Part shown: one piece after another, positions 36,908 to 43,850 of the stretch
Numbering within the stretch: the stretch's first letter is position 1
Layout of the letters: the number at the start of each line of letters is the position of its first letter
Assembly (NCBI GenBank): GCA_900318275.1
Contig: ONJY01000001.1
Location: 50,978 to 114,977 of the forward strand
DNA length: 64,000 bases
From: an uncultured Bacteroidales bacterium
Lineage (GTDB): Bacteria > Bacteroidota > Bacteroidia > Bacteroidales > P3
Reading direction: 5' to 3'
The notes under the pieces: generated by a model
The model's input: only the letters and a program-made list of their open reading frames with translations
Told to the model about the DNA's origin: nothing
The model's database searches: none
Program-made: the position numbers and the translations under genes

Positions 36908-38434
36908 ATGACATTTAACCCCACTGCGGAAGACCTTGTACAGCTGAAAGAACAAGGTCTGACCGCTGAGCAGGTACAGGCTCAGATAGACAATTTCAAG
37001 AACGGCTTTCCCAAAAGCAAGCTCGACGCTCCAGCGACACCCGCCAACGGGGGCATACGTGTGCTGAGCGCCAACGAGATAGCGCGCTACGAGAAGCAGT
37101 ACCGCACCCTCGGCAGCGGCAAGAAGATACTGAAATTCGTGCCCGCCTCCGGCGCTGCGACGCGTATGTTCAAGGATCTCTACTCATTCACAGCCACCTA
37201 TTTCGGCATCGCCGACAACTTCGAGAAGGAGTACCCGTCGGTGAAGGAGTTCCTGGACAACCTCACAGTCTTCGCCTTCTATAACGACTTGAAAGCATGT
37301 ATGCTGCGTGCAGACCTCGACATCGACGACTACATGCAGCGCGGCGACTACAGCACGGTGATAAACTTCCTCCTCAAGGAGCAGTATATGGGTTACGGCT
37401 CGCTGCCGAAAGCGCTGCTCAAGTTCCACCGCTACGGCGAGGTGCAGCGCACCCCGATGGAGGAGCACATCGTCGAAGGGGCCCTCTACGCCCGCAACAG
37501 CGACGGTACTGTGGACCTGCACTTCACCATCTCGCCCGAGCATCGCGCCGCCTTCCGGCGCAAGCTGGCCGAGGTGAAGCCTTACTACGAGAGTACGCTG
37601 GGCATAAAGCTCAAGGTGTCAACGTCGGAGCAGAAGCACTACACCGACATCATAGCCGTCGACGAGCAGAACCAGCCCATCCGCGACGAGGAGGGCCGCC
37701 TGGTGTTCCGTCCCGGCGGTCACGGCGCCCTGATAGAGAACCTCAACGAGCAGCGCGCCGACCTCATCTTTGTCAAGAACATCGACAATGTGGTGCCAGA
37801 CTGGATGAAACCCAGCACGGTGACCTACAAGAAAGTGCTGGCAGGCATGCTGCTGGAACTCAAAGCCAAGGTCGACGACGCCCTGCGCACCCTCGACGGC
37901 AAGCCCGACGCCAAGGAGGTCAAGAAGATAGCCGACTTCGCCGCCAAAGAGCTGAACATCACCGTGCCTGACGGCTGCGACGCCAAGACGTTGCATGCCC
38001 TGCTCAACCGCCCGATGCGCGTGTGCGGCATGGTGAAGAACCTCGGCGAGCCCGGCGGCGGCCCCTTCTTCACCATCGACACCCGCGGACGCCGCAGCCT
38101 CCAGATAGTGGAGTCGGCTCAGGTGAACCACAACGACCCGCAGCAAGAGGGGCTCTTCCAAGGCTCGACGCATTTCAACCCTGTGGACCTCGTGTGCTGC
38201 ACCAAGAACTACAGAGGCCGCTATTTCGACCTGCGCCAGTATGTAGACCCGCAGACGGGTTTCATCAGCAAGAAGACCAAGGGAGCCACGATGCTGAAGT
38301 CGCAGGAGCTGCCGGGCCTCTGGAACGGTGCTATGGCCGACTGGATAACCCTCTTCGTGGAGGTGCCCGTCGAGACCTTCAACCCCGTGAAGACCGTCAA
38401 CGACCTGCTGCGCAAAGAGCACAGGGAGAGTTGA
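36908..38434 (+). CDS. DUF4301 family protein
   Basis: 508 residues matching the Bacteroidota DUF4301 family: the opening LVQLKEQGLTAEQVQAQIDN, then VPASGAATRMFKDLYSF near residue 78 and FRPGGHGALIENLNE near residue 268. These two motifs resemble the nucleotide- and sugar-binding loops of nucleotidyltransferases, so a sugar-phosphate or nucleotide enzyme is possible, but no activity is established. No signal peptide, hence probably cytoplasmic. A dispersed 98-base repeat lies just downstream. Confidence 0.9.
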   Translation: MTFNPTAEDLVQLKEQGLTAEQVQAQIDNFKNGFPKSKLDAPATPANGGIRVLSANEIARYEKQYRTLGSGKKILKFVPASGAATRMFKDLYSFTATYFGIADNFEKEYPSVKEFLDNLTVFAFYNDLKACMLRADLDIDDYMQRGDYSTVINFLLKEQYMGYGSLPKALLKFHRYGEVQRTPMEEHIVEGALYARNSDGTVDLHFTISPEHRAAFRRKLAEVKPYYESTLGIKLKVSTSEQKHYTDIIAVDEQNQPIRDEEGRLVFRPGGHGALIENLNEQRADLIFVKNIDNVVPDWMKPSTVTYKKVLAGMLLELKAKVDDALRTLDGKPDAKEVKKIADFAAKELNITVPDGCDAKTLHALLNRPMRVCGMVKNLGEPGGGPFFTIDTRGRRSLQIVESAQVNHNDPQQEGLFQGSTHFNPVDLVCCTKNYRGRYFDLRQYVDPQTGFISKKTKGATMLKSQELPGLWNGAMADWITLFVEVPVETFNPVKTVNDLLRKEHRES

Positions 38435-38440
38435 GAATTG

Positions 38441-38538
38441 AAAGAGAAACGGCGAATTACGCGAATTTAACGAACTATGGTCAGCGACCTTGTTGAGCTA
38501 AGCTACGCAGGTCAATTTTTTTACGAATTACTCGAATT
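38441..38538. repeat. Dispersed intergenic repeat, copy 1
   Basis: Similar over about 90 bases to 41216-41302, including an identical 23-base stretch (38471-38493 and 41237-41259) and the shared words AGCTAAGCT and GAATTACTCGAATT. It lies between the DUF4301 and lemA genes. Confidence 0.8.
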
Positions 38539-38576
38539 GAAAGGTAAAAAGGTGTAATTAAAAACAAATTAATGAT

Positions 38577-39176
38577 ATGAAAAAAGGAACCATCACTATC
38601 ATCGCCATTGTGGCCGTTGTGGCCATCATCGTCCTCTGGGGCATACGCGTGAACAACAAGCTCGTCACCTCCGACGAGAACGTGCAGAAAGCCTGGGCGC
38701 AGGTGGAGAACGTCTACAAGCGTCGTGCCGACCTGATACCGCAGCTCGTGGCCACCGTCCAGGGGGCAGCCAACTTCGAGAAGGGCACCCTCACCGAGGT
38801 GATCCAGGCCCGCGCCGGCATCGACAACGCCAAGGTGGACCCCTCGCAGCTCACCGAAGAGCAGGTCGCCGCCTACCAGAAGGCGCAGGACAACCTCGGC
38901 AAGGCCTTGGCCAACACCATCAAGGTCACCGTGGAGCGCTACCCTGAGCTCACCGCCACGCAGGGCTTCCGCGACCTGCAGGTGCAGCTCGAAGGCACAG
39001 AGAACCGCATCGCTGTGGAGCGCGGCAAGTTCAACGAAGCCGTGCAGGGCTACAACACCATGCTGCGCCGCTTCCCGAACAGCATCATTGCCGGCATCTG
39101 CGGCTTCGACAAGAAGGGCTACTTCACCGCCCCCGAGGGCAGCGACGAGCCCGTGCAGGTGGAGTTCAACTTCTAA
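38577..39176 (+). CDS. lemA: LemA family protein
   Basis: 199 residues. One N-terminal membrane anchor (TIIAIVAVVAIIVLWGIRV) is followed by the LemA domain with WAQVENVYKRRADLIPQLVATVQG, the YPELTATQGFRDLQVQLEGTEN signature and YNTMLRRFPNSIIAG. LemA proteins are anchored helical-bundle proteins of uncertain role, very often paired with a TPM/YgcG protein, as here: the next gene begins 9 bases after the stop. Confidence 0.94.
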   Translation: MKKGTITIIAIVAVVAIIVLWGIRVNNKLVTSDENVQKAWAQVENVYKRRADLIPQLVATVQGAANFEKGTLTEVIQARAGIDNAKVDPSQLTEEQVAAYQKAQDNLGKALANTIKVTVERYPELTATQGFRDLQVQLEGTENRIAVERGKFNEAVQGYNTMLRRFPNSIIAGICGFDKKGYFTAPEGSDEPVQVEFNF

Positions 39177-39185
39177 AAATTGATA

Positions 39186-40049
39186 ATGATTAAAAGTAAT
39201 CCCCTACGGGGAATATGCCGTAGGCATTTTCGTTTAATAGCTATTAAGAGTAATCCCCTACGGGGAATACTCCGTAGGAGTTTTCTTTTAATTATATGCC
39301 TTCTGCATTTATCCCTATCGGCCTACGCCGAGTGGCTGCCCGAGAAGAGCAACCGGCTGGTGAACGACTACTCGGGCATGCTCACCGCGGAGCAGGCGCA
39401 GACCCTTGAACAGCGGCTCGTGGCCTTCAACGACAGCACGTCGAACCAGGTGCTGATAGTCATCACCCCCACCATCGGGGGCGACGACGAAGACGCTGCG
39501 GCGCAACGCATAGGACAGGCGTGGGGCGTGGGTCAGGAGGAGTTCGACAACGGTGTGGTGATACTCATCAAGAGCAAGACCGAGGAGGAGAACTGGGGCG
39601 CTGTGGCCATAGCCACGGGCTACGGCGTCGAGGGGGCGCTGCCGGACATCTTCTGCAAGCGCATCATTGAGAACCAGATGCTTGGCGCGCTGGGCGACGG
39701 CGAATACTACCGCGCTTTGACCAAGGCGCTGGACGTCATGCTGCCCGTGCTTGCCGGCGAATACAGCTACGCGCAGTACAAGAAAGACCGCAACCGCAGG
39801 GGTGCCATAGCAGGGCTGATAGCCATCGCCGTGCTTGTAGCCATAATAGTCTTTGTGGCGCGCTATGCCAAGAATCACCCCGACCAGTGGAACAACAACG
39901 GCGGCAGCAGCAGCGGTGGGGGCATGCTCTTCGGGGGTCCGATAGGCGGCACATGGCGCGGCGGCTACTCGTCGGGCGGCGGCTTCGGAGGCTTTGGCGG
40001 CTTCGGCGGCGGCAGCTTTGGCGGCGGTGGCGCATCGGGAAGATTCTGA
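39186..40049 (+). CDS. TPM domain (YgcG-like) membrane protein with repeat-derived N-terminus
   Basis: 287 residues from the ATG at 39186. The first 35 residues are encoded by two tandem copies of a hairpin repeat (39189-39238 and 39243-39292) and read IKSNPLRG twice. The hydrophobic stretch FLLIICLLHLSLSAYA that follows works as a signal peptide whose basic n-region comes from the second repeat. The TPM domain covers about 50-175 (RLVNDYSGMLTAEQAQTLEQ, WGAVAIATGYGVEGALPD). Then come one membrane segment (GAIAGLIAIAVLVAIIVFV) and a glycine/serine-rich tail. The family partners with LemA. No other start lies between the repeats and the TPM domain. Confidence 0.85.
   Translation: MIKSNPLRGICRRHFRLIAIKSNPLRGILRRSFLLIICLLHLSLSAYAEWLPEKSNRLVNDYSGMLTAEQAQTLEQRLVAFNDSTSNQVLIVITPTIGGDDEDAAAQRIGQAWGVGQEEFDNGVVILIKSKTEEENWGAVAIATGYGVEGALPDIFCKRIIENQMLGALGDGEYYRALTKALDVMLPVLAGEYSYAQYKKDRNRRGAIAGLIAIAVLVAIIVFVARYAKNHPDQWNNNGGSSSGGGMLFGGPIGGTWRGGYSSGGGFGGFGGFGGGSFGGGGASGRF
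39189..39238. repeat. Hairpin repeat copy A at the start of the TPM gene
   Basis: A 50-base unit containing TCCCCTACGGGGA and ATGCCGTAGGCAT palindromes. It is separated by 4 bases from copy B, giving a 54-base (18-codon) period that stays in frame. Confidence 0.9.
39243..39292. repeat. Hairpin repeat copy B at the start of the TPM gene
   Basis: Differs from copy A at six positions. Four of them change both sides of two base pairs in the second hairpin (ACTCCGTAGGAGT in place of ATGCCGTAGGCAT), so pairing is kept. Confidence 0.9.
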
Positions 40050-40050
40050 A

Positions 40051-40147
40051 AATTAAGAATTAAGAGTTAAGAGTTAAGAATATCTTGGTCGGCTGTGATA
40101 AAAAATATTGTTAATTTTTCAATTTTCAATTTTCAATTTTCAATTTT
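40051..40147. repeat. AT-rich short-period repeats upstream of the small ORF
   Basis: TTAAGAGTTAAGAG-type words (40051-40081) are followed after about 35 bases by four or five TTTTCAA units (about 40115-40147). No coding sense is seen. The TATCTTTG element of the next gene begins just after them. Confidence 0.7.
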
Positions 40148-40151
40148 TTCG

Positions 40152-40159
40152 TATCTTTG
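40152..40159 (+). promoter_or_regulatory. -7 element of the 46-residue ORF
   Basis: TATCTTTG followed by GC, a strong match to the Bacteroidota -7 box, 75 bases before the ATG at 40235. Confidence 0.65.
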
Positions 40160-40234
40160 CCGAGCGTTTTTGTTGCAGAGTATTGCAATTAGGCGCTGAC
40201 ATTCAGGATTATAAACAATTAAAAAGTATACACC

Positions 40235-40375
40235 ATGGGTATCAATGCTAACAAAAAGGTGAAGAGAAGAAAAGTCCGCATCAACGGTAACAAGAACTCC
40301 ACGAACAACTGGGGTATCACCGCTGCTGGCTGGAATGCTGTGCACAAAGCCATCATCAACGCTCCTGAGGACTAA
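40235..40375 (+). CDS. Small basic protein of unknown function (46 residues)
   Basis: An ORF reading MGINANKKVKRRKVRINGNK, then an asparagine/serine stretch and WGITAAGWNAVHKAIINAPED. The N-terminal half is highly basic (KKVKRRKVR), fitting nucleic-acid or ribosome binding; the C-terminal half has a possible amphipathic helix. It has its own -7 element and an AT-rich leader ending AAAAAGTATACACC before the ATG, and no overlapping gene competes for the space. I do not recognise a family, and at this length chance cannot be excluded. Confidence 0.55.
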   Translation: MGINANKKVKRRKVRINGNKNSTNNWGITAAGWNAVHKAIINAPED

Positions 40376-40461
40376 ATCTCCACTACAAGCAAGGAATTAA
40401 GAGTCATGAGTAAACCTCGTGACTCTTGATTTTTATCTACAACCCATAACACCAACCTGCC

Positions 40462-40986
40462 ATGAAACAGACCACCCTCTGCTATATAGACAACGGCGAC
40501 AGCTACCTGATGCTGCACCGCGTGAAGAAGGATAACGACGCCAGTCACGGCAAGTGGATAGGCGTCGGCGGCAAGTGCGAGGCCGACGAGAGCCCGGACG
40601 AGTGCATGCTGCGCGAGGTGAAGGAGGAGACGGGGCTGGAGATCACGGAGTGGCGCTACAGGGGCATCGTCACCTTCATCTCCGACACGTGGCCCAACGA
40701 ATATATGCACCTCTTCACCGCCACCAAGTGGAACGGGGAACCCGACATGAGCATCGACGACGAGGGGGAGCTGGCGTGGATAAAGAAGACGGTAATCAGT
40801 GGCCAGTGGTCAGTGGACAGTGGACAGCGGGCGGTGCCTGTGTTGCCGCTCTGGGAGGGCGACAAGATATTCCTGCGTCTGCTGCTCGACGAGGGCACGC
40901 CGTTCTTCTCCCTCAAGCTCGTCTACGAGAACGACGAGATGACCAGCGCCACGCTCAACGGGAGGGGAGTGAGAGTTAAAAGTTAA
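40462..40986 (+). CDS. NUDIX hydrolase (MutT-like) with in-frame repeat insertion
   Basis: 174 residues. The Nudix box is complete: GKCEADESPDECMLREVKEETGL, with the REVxEExG core, at about residues 36-58. The C-terminal LPLWEGDKIFLRLL is typical of the MutT/8-oxo-dGTP diphosphatase-like branch, which cleaves oxidised or other nucleoside diphosphate-X compounds. Between GELAWIKK and VLPLWEGD, where relatives have only a few residues, about 16 residues (VISGQWSVDSGQRAV) are encoded by a CAGTGG-word repeat. The insert falls in a surface loop and leaves the catalytic part intact. The gene appears to be single. Confidence 0.88.
   Translation: MKQTTLCYIDNGDSYLMLHRVKKDNDASHGKWIGVGGKCEADESPDECMLREVKEETGLEITEWRYRGIVTFISDTWPNEYMHLFTATKWNGEPDMSIDDEGELAWIKKTVISGQWSVDSGQRAVPVLPLWEGDKIFLRLLLDEGTPFFSLKLVYENDEMTSATLNGRGVRVKS
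40797..40827. repeat. CAGTGG-word repeat inside the NUDIX gene
   Basis: Four tandem words of 7-8 bases (CAGTGGCCAGTGGTCAGTGG and so on). The same words recur at 41396, 60846-60920 and 63855-63887. Here only one arm of the inverted repeat is present and it is translated in frame. Confidence 0.85.
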
Positions 40987-41002
40987 GAGTTAGGGGGAGA
41001 GG

Positions 41003-41215
41003 GAGAATTGAGAATTGAGAATTGAGAATTGAGAATTGAGAATTGAGAATTGAAAGTTGAGAATTGAAAGTTGAGAATTGGAAGGGAACGGCGAACTTAG
41101 AAAATTGAGAATTGAGAATTGAGAATTGAAAATTGGTGAGGGGGTCTTGTGCTGTTGTGTGGCCGTCTTGTGGCCGTTTCGAAAATTGACAATTGAGAAT
41201 TGAAAGTTGAGAATT
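41003..41215. repeat. Period-7 GAGAATT repeat tract
   Basis: Three blocks of GAGAATT/GAAAGTT units (41003-41081, 41101-41136 and 41183-41215), split by a GTGGCCGTCTTGTGGCCG stretch. No open frame of note. This begins the non-coding region that runs to 42635. Confidence 0.85.
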
Positions 41216-41302
41216 GGAAGAGAACGGCGAATTAGGCGAACTATGGTCAGCGACCTTGTGGAGCTAAGCTGCGCAGGTTGATTGGGGGCGAATTACTCGA
41301 AT
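41216..41302. repeat. Dispersed intergenic repeat, copy 2
   Basis: The second copy of the element at 38441-38538, with the same central 23 bases. It is followed by about 90 bases of AT-rich sequence with no feature I can name. Confidence 0.8.
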
Positions 41303-41395
41303 TTTTCACCGGCAAAGCCTGGTGTTGGGTTGAAGGTCGGCCTACGGCCTCAAAATCTTTAGAAAATCTAATCGAAAATCTTTATAAAAACAACT

Positions 41396-41470
41396 CAGTG
41401 GCCAGTGGATAGTAGCCGTCTTGTAGCCGTTTAGTAGCCGTCTTGTAGCCGTTTAGTAGCCGTTTAGGGG
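41396..41470. repeat. CAGTGG and TAGCCGT word repeats
   Basis: A short CAGTGGCCAGTGG piece is followed by five TAGCCGTYTTG/TAGCCGTTTAG units of 11 bases. Non-coding. Confidence 0.75.
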
Positions 41471-41571
41471 CTGTTTTGTCAGTAAAAATAAGGGAAGGGG
41501 GAATGTGCACGTTTGGTAATAGCTGTATGACAGCGGGTTATCGGCGTGGGATGATGCAGGTGGTGGTTGGT

Positions 41572-41731
41572 GGGACAGTGGGACAGTGGGACAGTTCAAA
41601 ATACGGTATTCCAAAAGTCAAAAAAAAATTTCTATATCTATATATCTATATATATAGATATATAGATATAGAGGTATAATTCAGGTGTAGGAAGACATAA
41701 AAGAACAACTGTCCCACTGTCCCACTGTCCC
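41572..41731. repeat. 160-base inverted-repeat element with a central palindrome
   Basis: The arms are three GGGACAGT words (left, 41572-41596) and the exact 25-base reverse complement (right, 41707-41731). A perfect 40-base AT palindrome (41632-41671) sits near the centre. There is no transposase. About 320 bases without a recognisable gene follow; the open frame across 41681-41950 on the minus strand is low-complexity and not believed. Confidence 0.9.
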
Positions 41732-42051
41732 TGTAAGATAATAATATTGTTGATTTAGAAATATTTGAGTCTTGGCAGTTGGCATAGATTGCCATGAGGG
41801 GAGGTCGGATTGGCACAAAAAAGGGTCTGGAATGAGGGATGATGGGTGAGATTCGGGAGTGCGAAGGTGAGCGCTGAGGAGGGTGAAGGGTGCTGGACGG
41901 AGGGGTGCAGAGGGTGTTTTATGGCCTTTTAGAGGAGGATTTGGATGCATTATGTGCCTTTTCTGAAGGTCGGCATCTTGGGTGCCTTGGGGTTTGTGAT
42001 GTCGTATTTCATTGTTTGTTTGCTTTTTAGGTGAAACTTGGTGTGAGTTTT

Positions 42052-42219
42052 CTATCAGTTATCAGTTCTATCAGTTTTTTTAGAGGGGTGTCTTTTTTTA
42101 TTTCATCCCCTTTTTTGTTTATATATATATCTTATTATTAATTAGTTATAAGTATTATAAGAAGGTTTTCTGAAATTGAGGGGTGTCATTTTTTAATTGA
42201 TAGAACTGATAACTGATAG
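42052..42219. repeat. 168-base element with 22-base perfect terminal inverted repeats
   Basis: The left end is CTATCAGTTATCAGTTCTAT plus CA; the right end at 42198-42219 is its exact reverse complement. Inside, GAGGGGTGTC followed by a T-run occurs twice in direct orientation and the centre is AT-rich. It has no coding capacity, so it is MITE-like in form. Confidence 0.9.
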
Positions 42220-42392
42220 ATTTTAATTATTCATTATTTCCCTATGAGGCGTTTGTGGTTTTTGTTGAGGAGCATAGAGGAGAGTTTGCGTGCGGAGGCG
42301 AGAAGGACACATAGGAGTTGGGATTAGGGGTGAGAGGGAGAGCTGGGATTAGCGACTTTTTCTGTTGCCAGAAAACGATTGTTGAAAATAAA

Positions 42393-42424
42393 TTTGCAAT
42401 TATAAAAATATTTTTATACCTTTG
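42393..42424 (+). promoter_or_regulatory. Promoter of the accessory cluster
   Basis: TTTG (42393-42396), 20 bases, TACCTTTG (42417-42424) is close to the ideal Bacteroidota promoter. It gives a leader of about 205 bases before the first gene at 42636, long enough to carry regulation. The leader contains a C-run and a GCGTGCGCAAAGCATGC near-palindrome. Confidence 0.75.
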
Positions 42425-42635
42425 CAGCGATGAAAATTTGTTGCAATGACCTGCACACATCTACATAACTCACTGACAATCACCCCCCCCCACCAGAAGC
42501 ATAACCCTCTTGGGATGTGCGGACAACCACACTGCCTCCATTTTATTTACCAATACCTCCTGCGTGCGCAAAGCATGCAGAGAGAGTCTTTTGTCTGATT
42601 CAAAAATATATTAATCAAATAAAAACACAATTATC

Positions 42636-43001
42636 ATGGGACTTTTAAACAACATCAAGGATGCCTTCAACAAGGCTGAATTCACGGTAGCACCGAACAA
42701 GAAACTGAAGACCATCTCGGCCGACTTCATGAAAGCTTTCGACCTGCAGCTGGCCTTCTACAAAGGCATGCAGCTTGCCGACCCCGAGATGACCCTCGCG
42801 GCGCTGAACAGCAAGACCACCAAGGAGGTCAACACCAAGGCCGACGGCCTCAAGATTAAAGGCTCGATGAAGGTGGGCGATGCCGAGAAACTCTTCGACC
42901 AGAACTTCGGCGTCACCGTCCAGATCAAAGACAAGGAAGGCAAGGCCTGCGTCCCCAATAATATCACCATCGGCCAGGCCGCCAGAGGGGAATACAAATG
43001 A
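42636..43001 (+). CDS. Small tandem-unit protein 1 (candidate beta-grasp repeat family)
   Basis: 121 residues, no signal peptide. Two copies of a unit of about 45 residues are visible: unit 1 PNKKLKTISADFMKAF, then LQLAFYKGMQLADPEMTLAAL; unit 2 GSMKVGDAEKLFDQNFG, then VTVQIKDKEGKACVPNNITI. Each unit has the pattern basic strand, helix ending in F..xFG, a hydrophobic strand, then D/N-x-x-T-hydrophobic. The same pattern recurs in the proteins at 45756, 46411, 46805, 47566 and 48267. The strand, GK.L.D..TL and strand order resembles the second half of ubiquitin-like folds; that likeness is inferred by eye. The function is unknown. This is the first gene of the cluster. Confidence 0.75.
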   Translation: MGLLNNIKDAFNKAEFTVAPNKKLKTISADFMKAFDLQLAFYKGMQLADPEMTLAALNSKTTKEVNTKADGLKIKGSMKVGDAEKLFDQNFGVTVQIKDKEGKACVPNNITIGQAARGEYK

Positions 43002-43019
43002 ATTGACAAAGATTAAACT

Positions 43020-43793
43020 ATGGAAAAAATAGTAACCTACAAGGGTTTTCGTTATCGTCTTTTAAATAGTAAAGAGGCGGAATTAATTGATGCCACTTCT
43101 GCAAAGGGTAAAGTAAAAATCCCTGAGACTATAATTGAGGGAGGAAAAGAATATACGGTAGTGTCTATTGGGGTTGAGAAATTGCCCATAGTAGAATTAC
43201 ATAGAATATATGATAAAAGACTAAAAAAAGGGTATCGAGATGAATGTGAAAAGAAGGAAGACGTCCCTTTTACACCATTTCGTCAGAGAATACATTCTGC
43301 TGACTATCCAGGGTATTACGAAGACAAAGATCGGTATAGTGGCCCCATAAGTGAAATCGTTTTGCCTTGCACTATCAAAAAAATATGTAGCGGTGCTTTG
43401 TATTATGTGAAACGCGGGGATAAACCTGGTCAATTACAGCCGGAAAAAATCATCCTCTCAGAAGGTATAAAAGAAATACCTACTTGTTTATGTGAAATGG
43501 GCGTCAAGGAACTGCACATTCCGTCCACGGTCAAGAATGTCCCCGAATTTGTGGCCTGGCCGTTGGAGGCTACAAGGAATGTGCAGGATGCGGCTCGCAA
43601 AGAAAAACAGTGGCCTCCAGAAATCTATAAAAAAAACAATCCTCCCGAGAAATATAAAGACGATTGGGCGTATAGGACCCAAATTATAATTCATAATGAT
43701 GAAGGGTTCGTAGCAGTGAATCCCATCAATGCACCCATAAAATATGTAGGCAAACCCGGCTCCAGCATATTGTCAAAAATCTTCAAAAAATAA
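43020..43793 (+). CDS. BspA-type leucine-rich-repeat protein
   Basis: 257 residues, cytoplasmic by appearance. LRR_5-like repeats appear as GKVKIPETI, ISEIVLPCTIKKICSGAL, EKIILSEGIKEIPTCL and KELHIPSTVKNVPEF, each a strand of the form .h.hP..h..I......, as in BspA surface proteins. The usual signal peptide and sorting domain are missing, and the N-terminus (YKGFRYRLLNSKEAELIDA) resembles the start of LRR folds that follow other cluster domains. The codon choice is more AT-rich than in its neighbours. It is probably a binding or adaptor protein of the cluster. Confidence 0.75.
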   Translation: MEKIVTYKGFRYRLLNSKEAELIDATSAKGKVKIPETIIEGGKEYTVVSIGVEKLPIVELHRIYDKRLKKGYRDECEKKEDVPFTPFRQRIHSADYPGYYEDKDRYSGPISEIVLPCTIKKICSGALYYVKRGDKPGQLQPEKIILSEGIKEIPTCLCEMGVKELHIPSTVKNVPEFVAWPLEATRNVQDAARKEKQWPPEIYKKNNPPEKYKDDWAYRTQIIIHNDEGFVAVNPINAPIKYVGKPGSSILSKIFKK

Positions 43794-43850
43794 AATCGGC
43801 CCAAAATCCGCTGAGGCAGTATTACAACGCATGTCTACATAAAACCGACT

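Noticed and set aside
41003-41215. Possible CRISPR array
   Set aside because: The period is 7 bases with no spacers and no cas genes.
41681-41950. 89-codon minus-strand open frame in the repeat region
   Set aside because: Proline/serine-rich low complexity that runs into the inverted-repeat arm; no promoter.
42052-42219. Insertion sequence
   Set aside because: 168 bases with no transposase; reported as a non-coding inverted-repeat element.
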